37,729 bases of DNA, taken from assembly GCF_917563915.1 (NCBI RefSeq), contig NZ_CAKJTI010000032.1:1-37729 (forward strand), given 5' to 3'. Positions 6,972 through 13,896 of this stretch are shown here, piece after piece (the first letter of the stretch is position 1; every line of letters begins with the position of its first letter). Origin of the DNA: Bacillus rhizoplanae (lineage in GTDB: Bacteria > Bacillota > Bacilli > Bacillales > Bacillaceae_G). Made by a program: the position numbers and the translations under genes. A model generated the notes under the pieces. The model saw only the letters and a program-made list of their open reading frames with translations, was not told where the DNA came from and did not search any database.

Positions 6972-7340
6972 TCAATTCCTTTCTTTCCTTTGTTTTAACA
7001 GTGTAACGTGTTTTTGTAAGTTTGTTTGGATATGAGAAAGCAACGAAATTTGCTTTGTGACTTCATCAAGCTTTTCTTCGTAAAGCGTGATGATGCTGCT
7101 GCATGGATTATCGTATAAGTGTGGTTCTATTTCTAAACAGCGCAGCATTCGGGCAGTTTCTTCTAGGTTTAAACCGAGCTGTAAATACATTTGAATGAGC
7201 TCTACTTTTTCAATCATGGTTTCATCAAAATCACGATAGCCATTTGCAAGCCGTTTTGAAATAAGTAAGCCTTTTTCTTCGTAATGCCGTAGTGACCGTT
7301 CACTTACGCCTGTACGTTTCGATAATTCTCCGATGCGCAA
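6972..7340 (-). CDS. MerR-family transcriptional regulator
   Basis: A MerR-family activator of about 122 residues. The N-terminal winged helix reads RIGELSKRTGVSERSLRHYEEKGLL, followed by the NGYRDFDETMIEKVELIQ wing and helix and a C-terminal coiled coil. I place the start at TTG 7340, eight bases after AAGGAG. The GTG at 7349 and the ATG at 7346 are on or too close to that site, and MRIGELS is the usual MerR beginning. One or two cysteines in the RCLEIEPHLYDNPCSS stretch could be ligands or thiol sensors. It is co-transcribed with the flavodoxin-like reductase. A MerR-type promoter with a dyad lies at 7506-7537, and a bcr1-like copy fills the leader between promoter and gene. Confidence 0.88.
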   Translation of the reverse strand: MRIGELSKRTGVSERSLRHYEEKGLLISKRLANGYRDFDETMIEKVELIQMYLQLGLNLEETARMLRCLEIEPHLYDNPCSSIITLYEEKLDEVTKQISLLSHIQTNLQKHVTLLKQRKERN

Positions 7341-7359
7341 AACCATCACTCCTTCTTTC

Positions 7360-7507
7360 TTTATCCCGCATTAACGGGCAGTAAGCCCCCTACCTCAAGA
7401 TTGAGAGAGGCGAAGAGGATAGGTGGGGGATAACTGCCCGTAAAAGCCCGATTGGTTCAACTAACCATTCGGAGGAAAAGAATCTCCGAATGGAAGTTTC
7501 ACTTTAT
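7360..7507 (+). repeat. bcr1-like repeat, full form (148 bp)
   Basis: TTTAT ends at 7360-7364 and 7503-7507. It contains the GGGCAGT / ACTGCCC arms, an inner CCTACCTC / AGGTGGGG-type stem, the CCCGATTGGTTCAACTAACC core and the hairpin CATTCGGAG / CTCCGAATG. It lies between a MerR-type promoter and the MerR gene, so that operon should carry it, in reverse orientation, as its 5' leader. Confidence 0.78.
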
Positions 7508-7537
7508 TCTAAACCTTCACATTAGTGTAAAGGTCAA
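7506..7537 (-). promoter_or_regulatory. MerR-type promoter with spacer dyad
   Basis: On the minus strand TTGACC (7537-7532) is followed after a 20-bp spacer by TAGAAT (7511-7506). The spacer and its edges hold a dyad, ACCTTTACA...TGTGAAGGT. A long spacer with an internal palindrome is the hallmark of promoters twisted open by MerR activators. The -35 box overlaps the stop codon of the LysR gene and the -10 box overlaps the TTTAT end of the bcr1-like copy. Confidence 0.75.
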
Positions 7538-8436
7538 CTATGTTTGTCCGCAAAGTTTTGCACATGCTCTAAAAATACTTGAATCGCTTTGGAAGGAATG
7601 AAATATTTTCCTCGTACGATCGAGAAAGGGCGCATGAGCTTTTCGTTTGGGACAGGTATATGACATACTTCACCAGCTTGCAGTTCTTTACGTACCGTCC
7701 AATCTGATAAAATCGCAATTCCGAGCCCGGCAGCAACGGCTTCCTTTACACTTTGAATGCTGCTAAATGTGAAGTAACGCTTCATTTTTAAATGGTGGTC
7801 ATGGATGAAGCGGTCGCTGTAAGCTCGCGTTCCTGAACCCGTTTCACGGAGCACCCATACTTGATCTTGCAGCATGTTTGTATGAATCGGACTTGTCACC
7901 GTAAGCGGATGATTTGGCGAAACGACAAGTTTCATTTCATCTTCCATAAATGGCTCTGTTTTTACATCCGTGTATACGACTTGCCCTTCTACTAAGGCAA
8001 TATCAAGTTGATTCGAACGAACTCTTTGCAACACTTCTTCTGTGTTTGAGATAAAGGTATGAACTTCAACGAGTGGATGTTCTTTCGCATAGTTTGCTAA
8101 TATTTTAGGAAGAAGATATTCTCCGATTGTAAAACTAGCGCCAATGCGCAGTGTACCCGTAACAATATTATGCAGCGCATGAATTTCTTGTTTTGCTTCT
8201 TCGTATAGAGTAAGCATTTGTTTTGCATGTATGTATAAAATGTTCCCAGCTTCTGTGACTTGCACATGTTTTGGTGAGCGCTGAATGAGCGTTGCACCAA
8301 ATTCATTTTCTAAATTGCGAATGTGCATGCTTACCCCGGGCTGTGAAAGATTCAACATTTCAGCAGCTCTGGAAAAATGCTTTTGCTCTACGACTGTTAC
8401 AAAGATTTTTAAAATGTCGGTATTTATTATAATCAT
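7534..8436 (-). CDS. LysR-family regulator, CysL/YeiE-like
   Basis: A 300-residue LysR-type regulator. The N-terminal HTH is ILKIFVTVVEQKHFSRAAEMLNLSQPGVSMHIRNLENEFGATLIQR (about residues 8-55, quoted only to show the class), and the rest is a periplasmic-binding-protein-like effector domain containing RIGASFTIGEYLLP. These features resemble CysL (YwfK) and YeiE, regulators of sulfur-anion metabolism. It is divergent from a YeiH-type transporter, the arrangement seen for yeiE/yeiH in enterobacteria. An 11-bp inverted repeat in the shared upstream region is a likely operator. The ATG at 8436 directly follows AAAGGA with no spacing, so the true start may be slightly downstream at a non-canonical codon. 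Confidence 0.88.
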   Translation of the reverse strand: MIIINTDILKIFVTVVEQKHFSRAAEMLNLSQPGVSMHIRNLENEFGATLIQRSPKHVQVTEAGNILYIHAKQMLTLYEEAKQEIHALHNIVTGTLRIGASFTIGEYLLPKILANYAKEHPLVEVHTFISNTEEVLQRVRSNQLDIALVEGQVVYTDVKTEPFMEDEMKLVVSPNHPLTVTSPIHTNMLQDQVWVLRETGSGTRAYSDRFIHDHHLKMKRYFTFSSIQSVKEAVAAGLGIAILSDWTVRKELQAGEVCHIPVPNEKLMRPFSIVRGKYFIPSKAIQVFLEHVQNFADKHS

Positions 8437-8482
8437 TCCTTTCAGTGACTAAAGGAGTCGGCTCCGCTTTTCTCTTCATTTT

Positions 8483-8534
8483 ATCATAAGTTTTCTTGAT
8501 GATTGAGATAGCATATTAGTATTAAACTTATGAT
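8483..8534. promoter_or_regulatory. Long-spaced dyad between LysR and YeiH genes
   Basis: ATCATAAGTTT (8483-8493) and its exact reverse complement AAACTTATGAT (8524-8534) are separated by 30 bp, about four helical turns between equivalent points. A TATAAT (8546-8551) for the transporter lies just downstream. LysR tetramers bind such spaced sites; the assignment is inferred from position. Confidence 0.6.
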
Positions 8535-8602
8535 TAAAATACTCTTATAATGAAAGTAGAACGAACATGCATGTTATAAGATGATTATTGGAGTGGTATA
8601 AA

Positions 8603-9625
8603 ATGGAACAAATGTTAACCTTACAAAAGGAGAAGCGTTTTGGATTTGCGCAAGGTATTGGGATTACGTTACTTATTGCTATTGTTGCAAAATATTTGGC
8701 GCAGCTTCCATTTTTAAGTATTATGGGCCAATTAGTGATTGCTATTCTAATTGGAATGGTATGGAGAGCGGCAATTGGTGTACCGAGTCAAGCAATTGCA
8801 GGAACGAATTTTGCGAGTAAAAAACTACTGCGTCTAGGGATTATATTACTCGGTATGCGGTTAAATTTAGTTGATATTGTGAAGGCGGGCCCGAAGGTAT
8901 TGGTAATGGCGGCAATTGTCATTACGTTTACACTTATTGTTGTATATGCATTAACACGTGTTTGTAAAGTGGAGAAGAAGCTTGGCATGTTAACAGCATG
9001 CGGAACAGCGATTTGCGGAGCAGCAGCTGTTATTGCGATTGGACCGCAAGTAAAAGCAAAGGACGAAGAAGTAGCAGTTAGTGCAGCGATCGTTGCGATT
9101 TTAGGAACCATTTTCACATTAGCATATACACTACTGTATCCTGTACTTCATTTGTCTCCGTATGAATATGGTGTTTTTTCGGGTGCAACATTGCATGAAA
9201 TTGCTCATGTAATTGCAGCAGCAGCACCTGGTGGAAGTGAGTCGGTTGATATTGCGGTAATTATGAAGTTAACGCGCGTTGCCTTTCTTGTACCTGTAGC
9301 AATTTTAATTGGCATATGGTTTCAGCGCGGAGAAGAAGCGGGGGAAAAGAAATCTTGGCGTGATGTTCCGATTCCGTGGTTTATTTTTGGCTTCTTAGCA
9401 GTTAGTGCGTTTCATTCATTAGGAATTGTACCTGAAAAAATTGCAAGCGATATTGTCGTTGTTTCTTACATGCTTATGGCTATGGCAATGGCTGGGCTTG
9501 GTTTAAATGTAGAATTTAAGACATTTCGTAAACTAGGAACAAAAGCATTTGTTGCAGGATTGATTGGATCGGTATTGCTTTCTGTTCTTGGGTATATACT
9601 TGTATATGTATTGCATTTTGCGTAG
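8603..9625 (+). CDS. YeiH/UPF0324 family putative sulfate/sulfite exporter
   Basis: A roughly 340-residue integral membrane protein with about ten hydrophobic segments. It has family landmarks LLRLGIILLGMRL, LTACGTAICGAAAVIAI and FSGATLHEIAHVIAAA. The family (YeiH, PSE) is annotated as putative sulfate exporters, and enterobacterial work links it to sulfite. The frame opens at a TTG at 8588, but GGAG at 8590-8593 fits the ATG at 8603. Divergent transcription from a CysL/YeiE-like regulator supports a role in sulfur-anion export. A strong terminator follows at 9674-9707. Confidence 0.88.
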   Translation: MEQMLTLQKEKRFGFAQGIGITLLIAIVAKYLAQLPFLSIMGQLVIAILIGMVWRAAIGVPSQAIAGTNFASKKLLRLGIILLGMRLNLVDIVKAGPKVLVMAAIVITFTLIVVYALTRVCKVEKKLGMLTACGTAICGAAAVIAIGPQVKAKDEEVAVSAAIVAILGTIFTLAYTLLYPVLHLSPYEYGVFSGATLHEIAHVIAAAAPGGSESVDIAVIMKLTRVAFLVPVAILIGIWFQRGEEAGEKKSWRDVPIPWFIFGFLAVSAFHSLGIVPEKIASDIVVVSYMLMAMAMAGLGLNVEFKTFRKLGTKAFVAGLIGSVLLSVLGYILVYVLHFA

Positions 9626-9673
9626 AAGACCGTGGATTATGATACGATTAAATGGAGTTTGGAATAGATAATA

Positions 9674-9707
9674 AAAACTGCTGAACGTTATGGTTCAGCA
9701 GTTTTTT
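9674..9707 (+). terminator. Intrinsic terminator after the YeiH-type gene
   Basis: A perfect 13-bp stem, AAAACTGCTGAAC (9674-9686) with GTTCAGCAGTTTT (9693-9705), continues into a T run. Confidence 0.92.
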
Positions 9708-9712
9708 TATGA

Positions 9713-9735
9713 ATACATATTCTTAGAATATGTAT
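9713..9735. repeat. 23-bp near-perfect palindrome
   Basis: ATACATATTCT and AGAATATGTAT flank a single central T. The palindrome sits six bases past the YeiH terminator and no gene is close enough for it to be an obvious operator. Confidence 0.7.
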
Positions 9736-9800
9736 CTAGCAATCGTTATGCTAATTATAAAGAAAAGTAATGAAATAAATAGGCTTGATAGGGCTTTTTT

Positions 9801-9965
9801 CCATCGCCATCAAGTTAAGAAATTCATTGTTCCCCAAAAGGAAAAAAATGAGCTGAATTCTTATAGATAACTGTGGAGGGATAAATTTTTTGTTTTGAAG
9901 GTACTTCAAAATATTAGCTTGATGGGCAGGGGGTATTTAATTACTTTACCTTGATGGAGATGTGT
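9801..9965. mobile_element. Remnant with IS231-like terminal motifs
   Basis: CCATCGCCATCAAGTTAAG (9801-9819) is close to the IS231 (IS4 family) terminal repeat CATGCCCATCAACTTAAGA as I remember it. Related ends in the opposite orientation follow: TTAGCTTGATGGGCAGG near 9915-9931 and TTTACCTTGATGGAGATG near 9945-9962. No transposase remains. The first end and its flank recur inverted at 29515-29553. It could be a collapsed mobile cassette or solo ends. Confidence 0.45.
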
Positions 9966-9976
9966 TTCCTACCCTA

Positions 9977-10054
9977 AAAAACACCTTTGTGCAGGAACAA
10001 GAAGTAAAATTCAACTTAATCATAAGAAATGTTGCGAATAAAGAAGGTGTTTTT
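9977..10054. repeat. 78-bp unit with 11-bp inverted ends
   Basis: AAAAACACCTT (9977-9987) and AAGGTGTTTTT (10044-10054) are exact reverse complements around 56 bp. The whole 9708-10167 stretch holds no convincing gene, only this, the palindrome at 9713 and the IS231-like ends. Confidence 0.55.
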
Positions 10055-10167
10055 ATCCGTATATTTCATGCACTTATATGCGATTTTTTCATCAGAAACA
10101 AAATGCAATAACTAATAGAAGCTCTGTAATTTTCAAGATGAAACTACCAAAAATAAGTCCGCTTCCC

Positions 10168-10617
10168 TCACTCCTTTTGCCCAGATTCTTCTTCCTCAAA
10201 TCGAACCAGCGCTGCTTTCGCACGGTCCCTGAGTGAGACTAAATCTTCTTCGACATTTAAGAGGTTTTTCTTTTTTTGTTCGATGAAGTTCAGCTGCTCT
10301 TCGATAGTATTTACTACTTTTCTTAACTTTTCTGTTTGTTCACTTGTGCCTTTTACTTGCCTGTAATCCGCTTTGCGAAGCTCTAACGTGTCGCTGAGCG
10401 CGATGAATTGCTGAAGCTCTTGAAGGGAAAAGCCCATTACTTCTTTGGCATTTGTGATTTTTTTCAGGAAGTCAATATGTTCCTGGGAATATAATCTTAT
10501 GCCTCCTTCACTTCGCGGGGGAGCAGGCAACAGTCCGATTTGTTCGTAATATCTAATGGTTCGTTTCGTTAAACCGCTTTGTTTCGCTACGTCATCTATT
10601 TTTATTCCGTCCATCAT
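10168..10617 (-). CDS. MerR-family regulator, YfmP-like
   Basis: A 149-residue MerR-family regulator. The HTH is IDDVAKQSGLTKRTIRYYEQIGLLP (residues 6-30), then a wing with GGIRLYSQEHIDFLKKITNAK. A long C-terminal coiled coil (about residues 75-140) is rich in E, K and Q. There are no cysteines, so metal sensing is unlikely. It is divergent from an MFS exporter. In B. subtilis the MerR regulator YfmP controls the MFS pump YfmO, and this pair looks like a rearranged version of it. AGGAG precedes the start, where two ATG codons are adjacent (10617 and 10614). The expected target is the promoter at 10779-10813. Confidence 0.85.
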   Translation of the reverse strand: MMDGIKIDDVAKQSGLTKRTIRYYEQIGLLPAPPRSEGGIRLYSQEHIDFLKKITNAKEVMGFSLQELQQFIALSDTLELRKADYRQVKGTSEQTEKLRKVVNTIEEQLNFIEQKKKNLLNVEEDLVSLRDRAKAALVRFEEEESGQKE

Positions 10618-10778
10618 TTCGCTCCTATATTTCTTTATTTTTACTATTACACTAACAGGATGGAGCTTTTTAGCTCAAGAATATTATACTACAACCAGAG
10701 CTTTTCAGAAAAAACAAGCGGTTTACGCTAACGATGAAGAGGGAGTTATTAATGAAATTATTATTTTGTCCATTTAAA

Positions 10779-10813
10779 TTAACGTTGACGTTAAGGTTAA
10801 AAAGTTTTATACT
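10779..10813 (+). promoter_or_regulatory. Promoter and operator upstream of the MFS exporter
   Basis: TTGACG (10785-10790), a 17-bp spacer and TATACT (10808-10813). The palindrome TTAACG-TTGA-CGTTAA (10779-10794) covers the -35 box, a position suited to repression. The 10618-10939 gap otherwise contains a small GAGCT-AAAA-AGCTC hairpin near 10667-10680 and no gene. Confidence 0.65.
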
Positions 10814-10939
10814 AATATTTGTAACGAAATTGCAATCATAGCTTTTTTCAATGTAAAGGGGATGGATAAGGGATATCAATCAGGGAACTGTAATAGGTTG
10901 AACTCGCCCCAAAACCGTATATAAAGGAGTTTGTAATGG

Positions 10940-12142
10940 ATGAATTTAAATCAATCATATTCACTTAGTGCCCAAAATCAATCGGCCAAACAGCCGCTTG
11001 TCGTTTGGGTTATCTTTTTTGCCTCAGTCATTTCTTTCATGGGCTTAGGACTTGTCGATCCTATTTTACCTGCGATTGCAGAACAACTTCATGCCACCCC
11101 AAGCCAGGTTTCCTTACTATTTTCAAGTTATAACTTGATTACTGGGATTGCGATGCTGATCACCGGCGTTGTCTCCAGCAGGATTGGCATTAAATGGACT
11201 TTATTGACTGGCGTTCTATTTATCATCGTCTTTTCGGCACTGGCGGGTTCTTCAAACGGAATATGGCAAATTGTCGCTTTCCGAGGCGGATGGGGACTTG
11301 GCAACTCATTATTTATTGCCACAGCGTTGTCTGCGATAGTAGGTTTATCTGTAGGCGGAACCACCAAAGCAATCATTTTGTATGAAGCAGCCATCGGGCT
11401 TGGTATTTCCGTAGGCCCGCTGCTTGGCGGAGAATTAGGCTCTATTTCTTGGCGCGGCCCGTTCTACGGGGTAAGCGTGCTAATGATCATCGCTTTTTTT
11501 GCTCTTTTATTAAAAATGCCTCAGGTTGCAAAGCCGAAAGTAAAAAGCTCTATCCTTGATCCGATCAAAGCATTGAAATTCCCTGGATTATTAAGACTTG
11601 GGATTACAGCATTCCTTTATAACATCGGATTTTTCACGTTAATGGCATACGCTCCATTCGTCATGGGTTTGGATGAGCATGGATTGGGATATGTGTTCCT
11701 TGGATGGGGAATTTGTCTCGCTATCACATCTGTCTTTGTTGCTCCGAAGCTTCAAGCCAGATTTGGAACGATTAAATCAATGTGCGCGATGTTAACCTTG
11801 TTTGCATTAACTCTTTTGGCAATGGGAATTTGGACAGAATCAAGAACAGTTATTATTGTTTCCGTTATCATCGCAGGCCTATTCTTGGGAACGAATAATA
11901 CATTGATCACTACAGCGGTTATGCAGGTTGCGCCAGTAGAGCGCGCTACGGCCTCCGCAGCATACAGCTTCGTCCGTTTCATCGGCGGAGCGATCGGACC
12001 TTGGCTGGCAAATAAGCTTGCTGAAACGTATACTCCACATGTTCCTTTCGTAATTGGCGCTGTATTTGTATTCTTGGCCATGCTGGTCGTTGCTTTTGGA
12101 CGGAAACACATTGCACATGTAGATCAAGTTAGCGGCCACTAA
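10940..12142 (+). CDS. MFS drug/metabolite exporter, YfmO-like
   Basis: A 400-residue major facilitator with twelve predicted transmembrane segments. Motif C-like and antiporter features include FMGLGLVDPILPAIAEQL in the first segment and IGLGISVGPLLGGEL (about residues 152-166) in the fifth, typical of drug:proton antiporters. The start at 10940 is ten bases after AAGGAG. An ATG at 10936 is in another frame. Its regulator is probably the divergent MerR protein. A UspA gene follows 74 bp downstream with no terminator between, so the two may be co-transcribed. Composition is uneven and partly GC-rich (36 of 60 in 11401-11460), in contrast to the core genes. The substrate is unknown. Confidence 0.88.
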   Translation: MNLNQSYSLSAQNQSAKQPLVVWVIFFASVISFMGLGLVDPILPAIAEQLHATPSQVSLLFSSYNLITGIAMLITGVVSSRIGIKWTLLTGVLFIIVFSALAGSSNGIWQIVAFRGGWGLGNSLFIATALSAIVGLSVGGTTKAIILYEAAIGLGISVGPLLGGELGSISWRGPFYGVSVLMIIAFFALLLKMPQVAKPKVKSSILDPIKALKFPGLLRLGITAFLYNIGFFTLMAYAPFVMGLDEHGLGYVFLGWGICLAITSVFVAPKLQARFGTIKSMCAMLTLFALTLLAMGIWTESRTVIIVSVIIAGLFLGTNNTLITTAVMQVAPVERATASAAYSFVRFIGGAIGPWLANKLAETYTPHVPFVIGAVFVFLAMLVVAFGRKHIAHVDQVSGH

Positions 12143-12216
12143 AAAAGCACGTACTCCCAAACCATGCAGCCGCGGTTCAGTGTACACAGGCAACTATATA
12201 TGAGAGGACGATACGT

Positions 12217-12636
12217 ATGTATAAAAAAATGTTAGTGGCGTTCGACGGCTCGGCACCTTCTGTCCGCGCCCTTCACCATGCAGCGGAGCTGGGGAAAACA
12301 ATCGGATCTGAAAAGTTGACGATTCTGCATGTGAATAAAGACCTTCCGATGCAGGAGCCTATTCTGAACATCGATCTGGATCAACTATTAGACGAGGAGA
12401 ATCAAGAGATATTAACCTCTGCAATCCAGTTTCTCTCAGAATCCAATGTGAATTATGAGGCCCGTACACTTGATGGTGACCCAGCCCACATCATTACTGT
12501 ATATGCTTCAGAGCACGATTACGATATCATTATAATGGGAAACACAGGAAAGGGACTAATCAAGGAAGCGTTGTTAGGAAGTGTAAGCAATAAAGTGGCA
12601 CAGTCCGCGCATTGTCCAATACTTATTGTAAAATAA
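12217..12636 (+). CDS. Universal stress protein (UspA family)
   Basis: A 139-residue single-domain universal stress protein. The N-terminus MYKKMLVAFDGSAPSVRALHHA has the Asp/Ser nucleotide-site pattern. The C-terminal GNTGKGLIKEALLGSVS matches the G-x2-G-x9-G-(S/T) ATP-binding motif, so it should bind ATP. GAGAGGA precedes the ATG. It follows the MFS exporter with no terminator between and shares its higher GC (38 of 60 in 12241-12300), so the MerR-MFS-UspA block probably arrived together. A very strong terminator ends the unit. Confidence 0.93.
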   Translation: MYKKMLVAFDGSAPSVRALHHAAELGKTIGSEKLTILHVNKDLPMQEPILNIDLDQLLDEENQEILTSAIQFLSESNVNYEARTLDGDPAHIITVYASEHDYDIIIMGNTGKGLIKEALLGSVSNKVAQSAHCPILIVK

Positions 12637-12640
12637 ACAT

Positions 12641-12692
12641 AAAACACTTTTGGTAAATAATTAATAATTTACCAAAAGTGTTTTTTATTTTT
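12641..12692 (+). terminator. Intrinsic terminator after the UspA gene
   Basis: A perfect 18-bp stem (12641-12658 with 12667-12684, ends AAAACACTTTTGG / CCAAAAGTGTTTT) runs into a T-rich tail. Confidence 0.93.
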
Positions 12693-12753
12693 CTTCGAAA
12701 AAATCCCTTCTATATAATTGTGGTATTTTTCGTTAAATGGATCAGGGTCTAAC

Positions 12754-12960
12754 ATGGAAAATATGATAGCGAATAAACAAGAGGAAGTGGAGGCGCTTGA
12801 AAATATAGCTAGTTTTGATGCAGATGTATTTTTAAGCGAAACCGCGAATCGTGTGAGTAAAGTGTGGAGAATTGTTTTTTGTGTAGATACGCTTATTACT
12901 CTCTCTTATGTTATTTTCCCAAAAAAGAAAAAGAAAGAGAAAGAGACGTTGCCGCGCTAG
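12754..12960 (+). CDS. Hypothetical small protein with one possible membrane segment
   Basis: 68 residues from ATG 12754; the frame opens further upstream at 12718, but MENMIANKQEEVEALENIAS is the more natural start. The N-terminal half is acidic and probably helical. A hydrophobic stretch IVFCVDTLITLSYVIFP (about residues 42-58) is followed by a lysine-rich tail, PKKKKKEKETLPR, consistent with a single-pass protein whose tail stays in the cytoplasm. The ribosome site is weak. I do not recognise the family and function is unknown. Confidence 0.55.
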   Translation: MENMIANKQEEVEALENIASFDADVFLSETANRVSKVWRIVFCVDTLITLSYVIFPKKKKKEKETLPR

Positions 12961-12991
12961 GGTAACATCTCTGTTTTCTTTTCTTCATTTC

Positions 12992-13393
12992 TCACAGCAG
13001 ATACAGATCAATTTTTTTGATGAATACATGCAATCCACCTTGAGCAGAGTCAAGATTTGAGACACTCAAGCTCTCAAAGTTTTCTACTTGAAATATTCTT
13101 GCACTTTCTGTAATTATAGCAGTAATAGGGTTACGGGGGCTTTTTGTTATAATGGTTATCGCCAAAGGTAAAGGCTTTCCACACTTTAATGAGGCAGAAG
13201 TCAGCTGAAGTAATGTTTTATTCTGATTACCAGTAAAATCTTGAAAAACAGGTTGATGGCTAGTGCCTCCTGGTACGAGAACTAGTACTGGGGAATTTGT
13301 TGATCCAATTGTATGATTTTCAAAAAAACAGTTATGAGTATTTGATTTATCTTTAAGGCATTCCTCATCAGATTTGTTATGATGATCAGGCAT
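12992..13393 (-). CDS. Hypothetical protein, possibly beta-rich and spore-surface-like
   Basis: About 133 residues from the ATG at 13393; the frame extends to a GTG at 13453 without a ribosome site. An AAGAGG lies 12 bases before the ATG, a long spacing. After a polar N-terminus with two cysteines (DEECLKDKSNTHNC) come repeated beta-strand-like stretches: SPVLVLVPGGTSHQPVF, KTLLQLTSASLKCG, LPLAITIITKS, ITAIITES and LHVFIKKIDLYLL. There is no signal peptide. The layout recalls small beta-sandwich spore appendage or exosporium proteins of this group, but I cannot match a family and the comparison is weak. It stands alone between convergent and same-strand neighbours. Confidence 0.5.
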   Translation of the reverse strand: MPDHHNKSDEECLKDKSNTHNCFFENHTIGSTNSPVLVLVPGGTSHQPVFQDFTGNQNKTLLQLTSASLKCGKPLPLAITIITKSPRNPITAIITESARIFQVENFESLSVSNLDSAQGGLHVFIKKIDLYLL

Positions 13394-13581
13394 ATTGGTG
13401 CTAAACCTCTTTTCTTTATTTTTGATACATTGTATTCCAAAAGTAGAAAACACGTGTGGACAATGCGTGACGAGCTAGCTGTTCATTCAAGTTGAAAACA
13501 TCTTGTTTGAGCTACGTGAATTTGATGTATGTCAATATATAAAAAAGCTGCTGCCCTTAATGGACAACAGCTTTTTTGTTA

Positions 13582-13896
13582 CCTCGTATTATCGGATAGT
13601 AAAACCCTCACTGATGTAAGTTTCACTTTATCCCGCTATTTGCGGGCAGTAAGATCTCCACCTCAAGATTGTGAGGAATCCGAAGAAAAAAGGTGGGAGA
13701 TAACTGCCTGTAAAAGCCCGATTGGTTCAACTAACCTTCTGGGAAAAAACGCTCTCAGAAGGAAGTTTCACTTTATCCCGCCCAAACAGCCGGTAAGAAG
13801 TAAGGCAAGGAAGAGAGACAAACCGTCTGTAAGGTCCCGATTGGTTCAACTAACCATTCGGAGAAAGAACATCTCCGAATGGAAGTTTCACTTTAT
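13582..13896 (+). repeat. Cluster of three bcr1-like copies sharing TTTAT junctions
   Basis: A degenerate short copy (about 13582-13631), a full copy (13627-13776) and another copy (13772-13896) are joined so that each TTTAT junction (13627-13631, 13772-13776) is shared. The last TTTAT, 13892-13896, contains the stop codon of the permease gene. The two longer copies keep CCCGATTGGTTCAACTAACC and terminal hairpins with different sequence but matching arms (CTTCTGGGA/TCTCAGAAG-like and CATTCGGAGA/TCTCCGAATG). Confidence 0.78.
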
